Part shown: positions 47,280 to 55,653 of the stretch, one piece after another
Layout of the letters: every line of letters begins with the position of its first letter
Position numbering within the stretch: the stretch's first letter is position 1
Position numbers and translations under genes: made by a program
Notes under the pieces: model-generated
Database searches by the model: none
The model's input: only the letters and a program-made list of their open reading frames with translations
Told to the model about the DNA's origin: nothing
Source: a virus
Length of the DNA stretch: 64,000 nt
Direction: 5' to 3' (one strand)
IMG/VR virus record: IMGVR_UViG_3300027917_000018
Coordinates: 124,001 to 188,000 of that record

Positions 47280-47768
47280 TTAAGAACCGGATTCAATGCG
47301 GCAGCTGCATTCAAGCTTGGTTTCCACTGCAAAGGAGGCCACTGCCAGGGCGCTCCACAAATCCTTGCGGATGCCGTATAACGGGCCGGGTTTTTTCTTG
47401 GTTCCGACCTCGCCGTACTTGTCGAGCAGGGCGCGGCGGATGTTGGGGTCCTTGGCCCTGGCCACGCCGCAGTGATGGACACAGACCGGTTTGCGAAAGA
47501 CCAGGTGCCACGGATTTTGCAGGACGTTCCAGACCTCAACAAACCGCCCGATCCAAAGCACCGTTTCAAAAACCTCCTTGCCGACCGGCATGCCGTAGCT
47601 GGCGATCATCTCGATGTAGAGCGGCGGCCCATTATCTTCGCCCTGGCAAAGTTTCGCATGCAGGTCCGCGTTGGGATAAATTTCAGCTTCCAGTACTTTG
47701 GAGCCGTCCCAAAGGACGTAAGCACTTTCGGTTGTCCCAGGATCGATGCCGATGATAGGTAGCTGCAT
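47280..47768 (-). CDS. RuvC-like Holliday-junction resolvase, 162 aa
   Basis: RNase-H-fold nuclease: IIGIDPGTTESAYVLW (Asp9), LYIEMIASYG (Glu53) and a late KDLWSALAVA (Asp136) supply the acidic triad expected of RuvC-type crossover-junction endonucleases. The stretch ARAKDPNIRRALLDKYG is also typical of phage members. It would resolve recombination or replication branches before packaging. Start 47768 preferred over a GTG at 47786 because GTTCTTACCAGT precedes it. Confidence 0.8.
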   Translation of the reverse strand: MQLPIIGIDPGTTESAYVLWDGSKVLEAEIYPNADLHAKLCQGEDNGPPLYIEMIASYGMPVGKEVFETVLWIGRFVEVWNVLQNPWHLVFRKPVCVHHCGVARAKDPNIRRALLDKYGEVGTKKKPGPLYGIRKDLWSALAVASFAVETKLECSCRIESGS

Positions 47769-47773
47769 ACTGG

Positions 47774-47780
47774 TAAGAAC
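47774..47780 (-). promoter_or_regulatory. GTTCTTA start-proximal element (leftward)
   Basis: GTTCTTA lies 5 bases before the ATG at 47768. The divergent gene at 47842 has GTTCTTAA in the same relative position (47828). Confidence 0.35.
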
Positions 47781-47841
47781 GGGCACGATCGTTTAAGATT
47801 TACGTTGACCATTCCTCCCGTTTCCGTGTTCTTAAGCGCGT

Positions 47842-49062
47842 ATGGGGCGCATTGCGGATGTCGTCAGGAAGTATCGTCTCGACGTTGAAACGGACGTGAA
47901 GTCCGAGAGCCTGGGACTCGGCCCTATCATGGAAAAGGCCGCCCTGGAGACTTTTCTCGCGCACGATCCAAGCGGAAGCGCCAAATACCTGGAATGGATG
48001 ATTTTTCAGGCGGGCGGCGGACAGGTCCTGATGCAGAAGATGCACGATATGTGGAACGGCCTTGGCCCGTCCGACCAGCTTGCCCAGTGTCCCAACGTCA
48101 AGAAGGAATACCTCGAAGAAGTCATGCGGCCCTACTTCGGCGTTGACGGCAAGCAGCATCCGCCCATGACGAGAGAGCAGGCTCTTTGTGCGTGGCCTGA
48201 CGCGGAGCGCCACTATTACCACGAGTTCTTGATGGGCGACCAGGACCTGGCGGTCGGCGGCGGTTACGGCTTCTTCCGTCATTGGAATGAGCGCTACGAT
48301 CGGATTGTTGAAGCCATCAAGTTCTGGCACCAGCAGCTGCCCGCGCTCAAAGCCCTGAACGAGGAGGCTGACATTACGGATCGCGTGGAGCTGGACATCT
48401 ACGCGAAATGGTCATTTGGCGGTTTCAACCAGCCCGACGCCGTTTACGGAACCGTCGAGAAACTGGAGGAGGCTTTTCATTCCGTGCGCTGGCGGCGCGT
48501 GCTGCTGGACGTGCGCTACGACACCGTTTACGAAGATGCGTTGCTTCTGGTGGTCGCGCCGCTGACGATCGGGGCCAGCATGAAGTACGGCGTTTCCAAG
48601 TGGTGTACGAGCAACGAGACCAACCTGCGCCATTCGCTAAACCCGAGCTATCCGGCGGAATCGCATTGGACGAACTACCTTTCCAGAGGACCGGTGGTCT
48701 ACTGGTGCTGGAAAATTCCAATGCCGCCTTATTTGTGGCGGCTGGCCATCCACATCAGCAACGAGAACCTGGCCCGGTGTCGGCCCCAGTTCCTTGCAGA
48801 TCAGGCGTTCATCAACGCCTTTAACGACCCCAAGACAACGACCTACGCCGCGATCCGTGAGGAGATGCTCAAGGAGCACCTTCGGATGAATGCGCCGCCT
48901 TCCGACCAGTGGCCGCTGGCCTTCGGGCGCAAGGACGCCAATCGGGCTTGGGACTCGAAGAAGCAGGGCAAGGAGGTCGTGGCCGTGTTTGACAAGTCGC
49001 TCAAAGCGGTGTCCAACTGGGCCAACGGGTTTGATACGCGCCGCATCGTCAAGCGCCTGTAG
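47842..49062 (+). CDS. WCTS-motif phage protein, 406 aa (paralogue of 49071)
   Basis: Central motif YDTVYEDALLLVVAPLTIGASMKYGVSKWCTSNETN: a strand followed by P-L-T-x-x-A-S-x-K-Y-G-x-x-x-W-C-T. I recognise this from large phages and giant viruses as an unnamed family (typically YEDDxYxVxxPxTxEASCKYGxxTKWCT). The flanks are helical (AKYLEWMIFQAGGGQVLMQK) and the C-terminus is basic. The conserved Trp-Cys suggests an active or binding site; reaction unknown. Forms a tandem pair with the next gene. Confidence 0.7.
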   Translation: MGRIADVVRKYRLDVETDVKSESLGLGPIMEKAALETFLAHDPSGSAKYLEWMIFQAGGGQVLMQKMHDMWNGLGPSDQLAQCPNVKKEYLEEVMRPYFGVDGKQHPPMTREQALCAWPDAERHYYHEFLMGDQDLAVGGGYGFFRHWNERYDRIVEAIKFWHQQLPALKALNEEADITDRVELDIYAKWSFGGFNQPDAVYGTVEKLEEAFHSVRWRRVLLDVRYDTVYEDALLLVVAPLTIGASMKYGVSKWCTSNETNLRHSLNPSYPAESHWTNYLSRGPVVYWCWKIPMPPYLWRLAIHISNENLARCRPQFLADQAFINAFNDPKTTTYAAIREEMLKEHLRMNAPPSDQWPLAFGRKDANRAWDSKKQGKEVVAVFDKSLKAVSNWANGFDTRRIVKRL

Positions 49063-49065
49063 TTA
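49060..49065 (+). promoter_or_regulatory. TAGTTA start-proximal element
   Basis: TAG is the stop of the upstream paralogue; TAGTTA ends 5 bases before the ATG at 49071. Confidence 0.4.
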
Positions 49066-49070
49066 CGGTG

Positions 49071-50318
49071 ATGGCACGGCCAAGACGAAAGAAGGCGGAA
49101 GAGCCACCCGAACCGCCCAAGGCAGCGCAGTACGATCCCGCAACGATCGCCAAACTGCGCAAGTACCGGCTCGCCAACGAGGACGGGACGCTCCGCGAAA
49201 CGGACGTACCCGGCAAAGGCACTGGGCCGGTCATGTCGCCGGAGGTCATCGACCGATTTCTGGAGCTGGACACCAGCCGCAAGAAAAACCTGCTCGATTG
49301 GATGCTTTACGCGGCTGGCGGCGGCAAGCCCGCGATGGAGACAAGCGAGCGCACGCTGGAGCTGGCCAAGCAGTACGTGAAGGGTCAGCGCATGAAGGGG
49401 CTCGACCGCAACAATGCCCAAATCGACCCCATGACCGAGGAGCAGGCTGAGGCGGACTGGGCCAAGGACGAGCCTGGCTACCGGGAAGCTTACTTCTACG
49501 GCGACGAAGACCTGTCGAATGATCCCCAATACCCGATCTTTGGGTACTTCCGGGACTGGCCTGGCCGTGCTGGCGTTTACAAAAAGGTTTACGAAGCGGT
49601 CAAAGGTTTCCTGGAAATCCTGAACAACAAGCAGCTGTTGCAGCAGTACAACAAGCTCTTTCCCACCGCGCCTTTCCAAACTGACCTCAATCAGTACCAA
49701 AGCATCGACGACTTGCTGCGCGTGGTCAGCCAGTTCAAGCGCAAGATCGCGCAGCGGCGGGCCGAGAAGGACGTTCAGTTCATGGGCCACGGCGGCGCAC
49801 GCGGTTCTGACGAGGTCCTCTATGAGGACGACTACATGAAGGTCGTCGCTCCAGCGACGGTAGCCGCGTCCATGAAGACCGGTTTTCCGAACTGGTGTAT
49901 CTCCAACATGACGCGCTTCCAGAGCTATTTCAGCAGCGGGAGCACCGCCGACCTCCTGTGGGGCTCAAACTGCGAAAGAGGCCCCTTTGTCTTCTGGCTG
50001 TTCAAGGTCAACTTTCAGGACCGGAACCTCAAAAAGCTCGCAGGCCATATCTTGCTTAACCGAGTTGGCGCGCATGAGCTTGAAGTAGGGCAGATTCAAT
50101 TTTGGGACGGTGAAAACCGTCAGGCTTTCGACTACCCGACAATCGTGGCGAGGTTGACTAGCGAGATGCCTGAGATTCAGGGACCGTTTGCCCGATCCAT
50201 AGAGGCCGTGAAGAATTGGTTCGGCCAGTGGGACCCCGAGCAGCTGGAGAAATATCCGCCTTTGGAAAGCATCCGCCAGGCGGCAAAGCGGTTAGCCGCG
50301 CAGCTGCTTGCCGGTTAG
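49071..50318 (+). CDS. WCIS-motif phage protein, 415 aa (paralogue of 47842)
   Basis: Same family as the preceding gene: EVLYEDDYMKVVAPATVAASMKTGFPNWCISNMTRF, with upstream LLDWMLYAAGGGKPAME matching LEWMIFQAGGGQVLMQ. The N-terminal 50 residues are basic and Pro-rich (MARPRRKKAEEPPEPPK). The duplicates differ in their N- and C-terminal extensions. Convergent with 50315. A GTG at 49068 is an alternative start. Confidence 0.7.
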   Translation: MARPRRKKAEEPPEPPKAAQYDPATIAKLRKYRLANEDGTLRETDVPGKGTGPVMSPEVIDRFLELDTSRKKNLLDWMLYAAGGGKPAMETSERTLELAKQYVKGQRMKGLDRNNAQIDPMTEEQAEADWAKDEPGYREAYFYGDEDLSNDPQYPIFGYFRDWPGRAGVYKKVYEAVKGFLEILNNKQLLQQYNKLFPTAPFQTDLNQYQSIDDLLRVVSQFKRKIAQRRAEKDVQFMGHGGARGSDEVLYEDDYMKVVAPATVAASMKTGFPNWCISNMTRFQSYFSSGSTADLLWGSNCERGPFVFWLFKVNFQDRNLKKLAGHILLNRVGAHELEVGQIQFWDGENRQAFDYPTIVARLTSEMPEIQGPFARSIEAVKNWFGQWDPEQLEKYPPLESIRQAAKRLAAQLLAG

Positions 50319-51001
50319 CGGCACCGGTCGAACAGGTCCACGATCAGCCGTTCCAAGGCTTCCGCCAGGGACTTTTCCCGCACGTGGCGCATTTTCCACA
50401 CCACAACTTCCGCCAGCCCCACACCCGGACAGTCCGCCAAGTCTTCGTAGCCGTAGGCGGTCACGAACGGCACGAGCGGGTGGTACCGGCGGCAGTTGCA
50501 GTAATCCATCGTCGATCCGTAGGTCCGCAGCTCGATGTTCCGTGAGTTGGCCCGGTGGACATGGCTGACCCGGATCAAGGCGTTGGCGATGTTGGCCGCC
50601 ACGAATCGATCCATGAGCGTGCTGAAGCTCAAGACCAGCTCCTTGTAGGTCTCGTGCTCCGGGCTGGAGACGGCGGCCTGGATGGCGTCGATTTGGGCCG
50701 CCAGGGGCAGGCAGAGCTTCTTTTCCCACCGGGTCTTGACCTTGTCCCCGGCTTTGCGAAAAAGCAGCTTGCCGAATTCGCGCACGAGGACAGCCTGCTG
50801 GCGCTCCGGGTCCAGCTTGGCGAAACTGGGGTAGACGTTGACCTCCGGCTTACCCGCCACATTGAGCGAGGCGTCGGCCCCGCTGGACACCTTGCTGGGC
50901 TTCCACTGCATCTCGCCCCATTGGCGGGTTACGTGGTTGCATCGCCCGACCTGGGATTGGTTCAGGGCGGTTCCGGCTGCTTGGACTGCTTCTTCGTACA
51001 T
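50315..51001 (-). CDS. Unknown protein, 228 aa
   Basis: Mixed composition: AKLDPERQQAVLVREFGKLLFRKAG resembles the helix of a degenerate zincin (REFGK in place of HExxH), preceded by a beta region (GEMQWKPSKVSSGADASLNV). DYCNCRRYHPL and a helical C-terminus follow. A metallopeptidase-derived fold without the metal site is one possibility; no confident family. It overlaps the tagged acidic gene's stop at 51001. Confidence 0.5.
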   Translation of the reverse strand: MYEEAVQAAGTALNQSQVGRCNHVTRQWGEMQWKPSKVSSGADASLNVAGKPEVNVYPSFAKLDPERQQAVLVREFGKLLFRKAGDKVKTRWEKKLCLPLAAQIDAIQAAVSSPEHETYKELVLSFSTLMDRFVAANIANALIRVSHVHRANSRNIELRTYGSTMDYCNCRRYHPLVPFVTAYGYEDLADCPGVGLAEVVVWKMRHVREKSLAEALERLIVDLFDRCR

Positions 51002-51795
51002 CAGTTGACCCTCATGATCACCGCTCCGCTGTGGAGGGTATCGTAGTTGCCGTCATAAGTATTCAGGAAGTGGGCGAAGCCGTCTGTGCTGACCGCCTCT
51101 TTGGCCGCTGCGTCGATGTCGATGCCGACCAGTTCGATGGCCTGTTTTCCAGCGTCCTCCTTGCCGTAGATGTCCTCCAGGTATTCCATACCGTCGAAAC
51201 GGTCTTCCTGGGAGCTAATCCAGCTTTCCTTGGCTTCGTCGACCAGCTCTGAGTAGTTTTCGACCTTCACAAGCTCGGGATCGCCGTCCTCGTCTTCCTG
51301 CTCGGTCCAAAGGTCATCCTCATCCAGATAGCCCTCTTTTTGCAGGAACTCAGCCCACTCGTCCTCGTCGTCGTACATCTGCTCCAGGTTGTGATCCCGG
51401 TAGTCGCTCCAAAGAAGGCTGTCGAGCCTTTTGGTATCGATGTGGCTGCGCAGCCAGTCTTGGTTGAACAGTTCGGGCTCGTCCCTGAGCTGCTGTTCGA
51501 CGTAGCGGAGCGCGGTTGTTTCTGCTTCGTCCTCGTCCTTGTAGATTTCCCATTCCATGTTGCCGCTGGACACGCGCATCATGGCATCATCGTGGGTCTC
51601 GGGTTCGACTTTGGTCTCCAGGGAGACCTGGGCTTCTCTAGCGGCCACCTGCTGCCAGTCCTCCAAGTCGTCCCAAATCTCGTTCCACGCGTCCGACATG
51701 ACGGTGTAGCTTTTGGCTACCCGCTTGATGAAGTCTCGCGGGCTTTCCTTGCCCTCCAGGACGGCGGTGGCTAGCTCTTTGGCTAGTAGCTCCAT
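51001..51795 (-). CDS. Tagged very acidic protein, 264 aa
   Basis: Start 51795: MELLAKELATAVLEGKESPR then DFIKRVAKSY, the second form of the tag (LAxAVLEgxESPRxFxK). The body is extremely Asp/Glu-rich (YDDEDEWAEFLQKEGYLDEDDLWTEQEDEDGD), with a net negative charge typical of DNA mimics or packaged acidic proteins. It overlaps the upstream tagged gene by 13 bases. Unknown function; DNA mimicry is inference from charge. Confidence 0.75.
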   Translation of the reverse strand: MELLAKELATAVLEGKESPRDFIKRVAKSYTVMSDAWNEIWDDLEDWQQVAAREAQVSLETKVEPETHDDAMMRVSSGNMEWEIYKDEDEAETTALRYVEQQLRDEPELFNQDWLRSHIDTKRLDSLLWSDYRDHNLEQMYDDEDEWAEFLQKEGYLDEDDLWTEQEDEDGDPELVKVENYSELVDEAKESWISSQEDRFDGMEYLEDIYGKEDAGKQAIELVGIDIDAAAKEAVSTDGFAHFLNTYDGNYDTLHSGAVIMRVN

Positions 51796-52310
51796 ACCAA
51801 GCTCCTGTTTTGTACGTCCCACAGCGCCTTGTCATTGTCGTCGTTGCGCACGAGAACGTAGCGGGTTTGGATGCCGTCAAAGTTAGGAGGTTCGTTCGGG
51901 TCGCCGCTGACGATCGAAAGTTTACCTTCAGCCTCCGCGCCCTCCAGGTCCATGTCTTCCCAAGGCCATACGCCGATGTCGGCGGTACTTCCTGGATGGC
52001 TGCCCAAAAATGTAAACGGCGGGCAATACTTGCGTTGGATATAACTGTACAGGTCCGTCTCAACTTCGACCAGGTCCCAGTCCTGTGCCTTGGCCTCGTC
52101 GTAGTTCGCTTGGTATTCGGAGGCGGCTCCGGGGTCAAGCTCCTTGAGCAAACCGAGCCCAGCGTCGATCAAGTCGTCGGTGTCTAAGGTGCCCCTAGAA
52201 AGCTCCCATCCTACGGGCAGGTAGTTGACGCGGGGCAGCTTGCCCAAGACCCGCTTAGGCGATTCTCCGTCCTCCAGGACTGCCCTGGCCAATTGTTCGG
52301 CAGGTCTCAT
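51783..52310 (-). CDS. Tagged protein, 175 aa
   Basis: MRPAEQLARAVLEDGESPKR then VLGKL is the long tag form. The body (YLPVGWELSRGTLDTDDLIDAGLGLLKELDPGAASEY, ADIGVWPWEDMDLEGAEAEGKLSIVSGDPNEPP) is acidic and ends in KALWDVQNRSLVWSY. ATGA overlap with the next tagged gene upstream. No family recognised. Confidence 0.75.
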   Translation of the reverse strand: MRPAEQLARAVLEDGESPKRVLGKLPRVNYLPVGWELSRGTLDTDDLIDAGLGLLKELDPGAASEYQANYDEAKAQDWDLVEVETDLYSYIQRKYCPPFTFLGSHPGSTADIGVWPWEDMDLEGAEAEGKLSIVSGDPNEPPNFDGIQTRYVLVRNDDNDKALWDVQNRSLVWSY

Positions 52311-53140
52311 CGACGTTCCGGTGCGTACTTCCAGGGTTTGGCCTTGCGGATGGCTTTGGGGTCGGTTTCCCGCTTGAGGCGTTCGGCGTCGGCCATCAGC
52401 TCATGCTTGCGCTGGACCCGTTTGAGCCAATGAAGTCGATCGAGGTAGCTTTCGGACAGCAGTCCGAGTCGAACCAAGTGCTCCAAATTAAGCAGCATCT
52501 GGTTGGGGTCGCGCATGCCACGACGCCAGCGGCGCGGCGGATCGTAAGTCAGAATCCGAATAGCGCGCTCGGGCGTGATCACATCCTTGCCATCCAGGTG
52601 AATCGTGCCGTCGGGCTTGGCGGTGCCGCCGTGAAACTCCAAGGTGCCGTCGGGTTTGATCTTGTCCCCGTTGCCGAAAGGAATAGCGAACCAGCGTGGG
52701 TGCTTTCGCTTGTACTCCGTCCAAATCTTGCCCCGCATTTCATCCGGCCAATGGTAGTTGGCCCAGTGCCAATCCCCGCCACCGAAGCCGTGCCATCCGC
52801 TGATGTTTCTGCCGTAAACAAACCAGTTGTGGGGCAGGAAGGAATTAAGGTGCTGCTTGGTGGTGACGGTCTGCCACCGGCCCACGTTGACTTCGACCGT
52901 ACCGTCCGGCTCATAGGACAGGATGTCGGTTTCGTGGTAGCGCAGCGCGTACTTTCGCTCGGCAGGCCAGTACAGGTGCCTGATGTTGCGGTGTTCGCCT
53001 CTGCGGAATTTGGCCCCGTATCGGTCCCAATCGCGCCAGCGCTTAAACTGGGGCCAGGCGTGCGGGTAGCGAGGCGCGTGCTTCTTCAGAAACTCGCGGG
53101 GCGTCAGCTCGGCTTCCAGAATGTCGAAAGCGCGGCTCAT
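52307..53140 (-). CDS. Tagged Trp/His-rich protein, 277 aa
   Basis: ATG at 53140 (a TTG one codon earlier is also open). Tag MSRAFDILEAELTPREFLKK is followed by HAPRYPH, sharing FLKKHAP with the tags at 25306 and 53140. The body has many Trp/His/Tyr (WPQFKRWRDWDRYGAKFRRGEHRNIRHLYWPAE) and contains DGTVEVNVGRWQTVTTKQHLNSFLPHNWFVYGRN, a stretch known from free-standing phage proteins. Another case of a tag joined to a recurrent phage domain. Confidence 0.8.
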   Translation of the reverse strand: MSRAFDILEAELTPREFLKKHAPRYPHAWPQFKRWRDWDRYGAKFRRGEHRNIRHLYWPAERKYALRYHETDILSYEPDGTVEVNVGRWQTVTTKQHLNSFLPHNWFVYGRNISGWHGFGGGDWHWANYHWPDEMRGKIWTEYKRKHPRWFAIPFGNGDKIKPDGTLEFHGGTAKPDGTIHLDGKDVITPERAIRILTYDPPRRWRRGMRDPNQMLLNLEHLVRLGLLSESYLDRLHWLKRVQRKHELMADAERLKRETDPKAIRKAKPWKYAPERR

Positions 53141-53661
53141 CAATCCAAATCCGGGTTGTACTCGCGCAAGTAGAGCGCGACATAGTAATAAAGGTTGAAG
53201 TCGCCCATCTCGACCATTTCAGCGACCTTTTCCTGGACGGCTTCATTGTACTCCTCGTCGGTCTCGAAGTCGTCTCGATCCAGTTCGCCCTGAGCTTCTT
53301 GGTCCAGCTGACGAACAATTTCGTCGTGGGCGCTGGGCTCGGTGTCTTCAATCTCCTCGACAGTGTCGAGCTTCCAGTAGGAGGCGGCTTGCTCCAGGGC
53401 GTCAGAAGCGGCTTCCGCCGGGTTGTCCCCGGCCCCGACGTAAACATCGTCCCAGTTAGTGAAGGCGGTACCGCGTCCCTGAAAGTAGTCGGAATTGCAT
53501 AGGCCGATCTGTTCCCACTCGTATTCCTGCGGGACTTTGTCGTAGCGCTGGTGATGAGGCGTGTGGGGCGCGTGCTTTTTGAGGAAGTCACGTGGGTTTT
53601 CGCCCTCGTCGGCTTCCAACACGGCCCTGGCTAACTGTCGGGCTGCGCTACGGACATCCAT
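53140..53661 (-). CDS. Tagged acidic protein, 173 aa
   Basis: MDVRSAARQLARAVLEADEG then ENPRDFLKKHAPH is the long tag with Asn for Ser/Thr. The body includes AFTNWDDVYVGAGDNPAEAASDALEQA, a compact domain seen in other phages, and an acidic C-terminal helix (DDFETDEEYNEAVQEKVAEMVEM). ATGA overlaps on both sides place it in the third tagged cluster. Confidence 0.8.
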   Translation of the reverse strand: MDVRSAARQLARAVLEADEGENPRDFLKKHAPHTPHHQRYDKVPQEYEWEQIGLCNSDYFQGRGTAFTNWDDVYVGAGDNPAEAASDALEQAASYWKLDTVEEIEDTEPSAHDEIVRQLDQEAQGELDRDDFETDEEYNEAVQEKVAEMVEMGDFNLYYYVALYLREYNPDLD

Positions 53662-54242
53662 TAAGCTGTTTGCGACCGCTGCAATTCCTCGGGCCGGTAG
53701 GCGCGGGCAACGGCGGGCTTTTCCGTGCCAAAGCTCAGCTCGTAGGTTCCGTCGTCGCGCACAGCCTTGACCTTGGCCTGGTAGGCTTTGCCCTCTTCGG
53801 CCACCGTCACGTCCTCGCCCACGACCAGCTTCTGGTTGTCGGCAGCTGGAGTCGGATTGGTCGACTGGGGCGTAGTCGCTGGCGTGGCGGGCTGAGGCGG
53901 AGCAGCGGCCTGGCCACTGCCATAGGCGGCAACCTCATTCAACCGGCGGGAGGCATGCTGAAGGGCCACGTCACGTGGGTCGATCGACTCGGCCTGGCCT
54001 TCGGCCTTCTCGGCGGGCTTTTCCTCCGGCACGTCGGCGGCCAGCTCCTGCATCTCGTGGATGCGGGTCTGTTCGGTCGTGATCATGAGGTAACCGGTTT
54101 CAGTGTCCGGCGTGATCCAGCCACGGTTCAAGGCTTCACCGACAGCGTCAGGGCCGATGTCGGCGGTCAAGGCACCGGGCATCACCAGACCGGAGGCGCG
54201 ACGGTAGTTCAGGATTTTGGCGGCAAGTTCGTTCGGCGTCAT
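53661..54242 (-). CDS. Unknown protein with SH3-like C-terminus, 193 aa
   Basis: The N-terminal helical part (NELAAKILNYRRASGLVM, AVGEALNRGWITPDTETGYLMIT) resembles a small winged helix. A Pro/Ala/Thr-rich linker leads to a Tudor/SH3-like beta domain KLVVGEDVTVAEEGKAYQAKVKAVRDDGTYELSFG. ESIDPRDVALQHASRR in the middle is weakly tag-like. Possibly an assembly or chaperone factor of the tagged cluster (inference). Confidence 0.6.
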   Translation of the reverse strand: MTPNELAAKILNYRRASGLVMPGALTADIGPDAVGEALNRGWITPDTETGYLMITTEQTRIHEMQELAADVPEEKPAEKAEGQAESIDPRDVALQHASRRLNEVAAYGSGQAAAPPQPATPATTPQSTNPTPAADNQKLVVGEDVTVAEEGKAYQAKVKAVRDDGTYELSFGTEKPAVARAYRPEELQRSQTA

Positions 54243-54817
54243 AAGTTCGTTGGTGTTTCAGGTTCTCGTTCTCCCGGAGCGGCAGCAGGAGCCGCAGGGG
54301 TGGGCTCTGCGACTCCCGCCTCGGCACCCGGCGCAGCTTCAGGAGATTCTTCACCCGGAGGCGCTTCCTCTTCTGGACCGAAATCAGTGCCCAGGGGTGG
54401 CGTGCTTGCCCCGGCTCCGCCCATAAAGGGCTCGTTTTGGGCCGCGTTTCCGGCGGCGGTAGGCGAGCTGGTAATCTCCGTCTTGGCCGAATCCAGGGTG
54501 GTGATCAGCCCTTGGAAAAAGGACGCATCGGGCCAGTCCAGCCGGGCGGCGGTGTTGGCCGCTCCGATCAGGTACTCGTAGGCGTCAGTGTTCTGGTCCT
54601 TGATGTCTTGGGCCTTGAGCCGCCACTGAATCCAGTAATCCCGGATCATCTTGGCGTATTCCGGGTTGGTCTGCTCGTACTTCTTGGCCAGCTTGTCCAA
54701 CCGGAAATCCATCTGGTTGTACCAGCGGCTCATCGCGACCGGATTGATGGCTTCCAGGACCTCCTGGGCCTCCGGGGCGGCGTGCGCCACCGCCAAGTCT
54801 TCGTAGCTGTGGTTCAT
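54239..54817 (-). CDS. Unknown protein with acidic Pro-rich tail, 192 aa
   Basis: Helical N-terminal 115 residues (WYNQMDFRLDKLAKKYEQTNPEYAKMIRDYWIQWRLKAQ) followed by a low-complexity Pro/Ala/Glu tail (EEEAPPGEESPEAAPGAEA). The start MNHSYEDLAVAHAAPEAQEVLEAINP contains VLEAINP, a faint tag echo. ATGA with both neighbours. May be a scaffold-like or internal core protein; not diagnostic. Confidence 0.6.
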   Translation of the reverse strand: MNHSYEDLAVAHAAPEAQEVLEAINPVAMSRWYNQMDFRLDKLAKKYEQTNPEYAKMIRDYWIQWRLKAQDIKDQNTDAYEYLIGAANTAARLDWPDASFFQGLITTLDSAKTEITSSPTAAGNAAQNEPFMGGAGASTPPLGTDFGPEEEAPPGEESPEAAPGAEAGVAEPTPAAPAAAPGEREPETPTNL

Positions 54818-55647
54818 TGGCCAAAAACAGGCGGCTTGGGAATTCGGTGCTTCTTGGGCATACCGGCTATCGGCATGTCGACGATCCGGCGGGGTCGCCC
54901 GCGCCTGCGAGCGAGGTTCTCGGGCATTGGCGGCTTTTCAGGCTCGGCGGGCTTTTCGGTCGCCCGGCGTTGGTTGATGGCCTGAATCTGTCCCTTGTTC
55001 TTGCAAAATCCGCAGTTGCAGCCGGGAGCGTGCTGCTCCTGGACCAACAGGCGGCTGACGATTTCCTTGGCTTCCTTGCGGGCCGAGCCTTTGGGCGTGC
55101 CGGTTGGACCGGTGCCCGCACTGGGTTTGCCGACGCCCATCGTCTTCTTCCAGGGAGCTTCCGGGTGGGTGACCGGGTTGTTCGGGTCAGGCTCCATCGG
55201 GGTGGTGGCAAACTCGCGGCCTTTCTTGATGACGGCGTCCAGCCCAGCCGAGGGTTTGTCGGCGTCGGTCGTGTCGGCGAGAGCGATGTCGATGAATCGG
55301 ATGCGGTAGTCGGTGGGTTCTCCAGTCATGCCCTGGTCGCCCAGGCAAGCGGCCACCCAGCCCTGCTCTGCCAACTTCTCCATCGCGTCGGGCTGCGTAA
55401 GAACGTTTACGTGGCTGCGGTACTCTTCACCGTCGTTGCAAAGCAATGCCATGCCCTCCGGGTCCAGCTCCAGGCCGTCGCCGACCTCGATGCCCAGGGA
55501 CTTAAGCGCCTTGGCCAGGGGTGTTTTCTTGGCCCGCAATGGATTTTCCTCGGCCTGCTCGAAGATTCGCTCCATCGCCTCGCGACATTCTTCCAGCTCG
55601 GCCTCCATCTGTGAGTCGCCGAACAGGTATGCCAGCATCTTGTTCAT
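54814..55647 (-). CDS. Unknown protein with AT-hook-like C-terminus, 277 aa
   Basis: The N-terminus is an acidic helix (DSQMEAELEECREAMERIFEQAEENP), the middle has a beta-type domain, then a knuckle CNCGFCKN and a basic Pro-rich end with ARRRGRPRRIVDMP, an RGRP AT-hook core. Probably DNA-associated, such as a core or packaged protein. Preceded on its strand by TAGTTAGGAACAA. Confidence 0.6.
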   Translation of the reverse strand: MNKMLAYLFGDSQMEAELEECREAMERIFEQAEENPLRAKKTPLAKALKSLGIEVGDGLELDPEGMALLCNDGEEYRSHVNVLTQPDAMEKLAEQGWVAACLGDQGMTGEPTDYRIRFIDIALADTTDADKPSAGLDAVIKKGREFATTPMEPDPNNPVTHPEAPWKKTMGVGKPSAGTGPTGTPKGSARKEAKEIVSRLLVQEQHAPGCNCGFCKNKGQIQAINQRRATEKPAEPEKPPMPENLARRRGRPRRIVDMPIAGMPKKHRIPKPPVFGQ

Positions 55648-55653
55648 TTGTTC

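Noticed and set aside
50315-51001. Active metallopeptidase call for the 228-residue gene
   Set aside because: REFGK stands where HExxH would be, so at best a degenerate relative.
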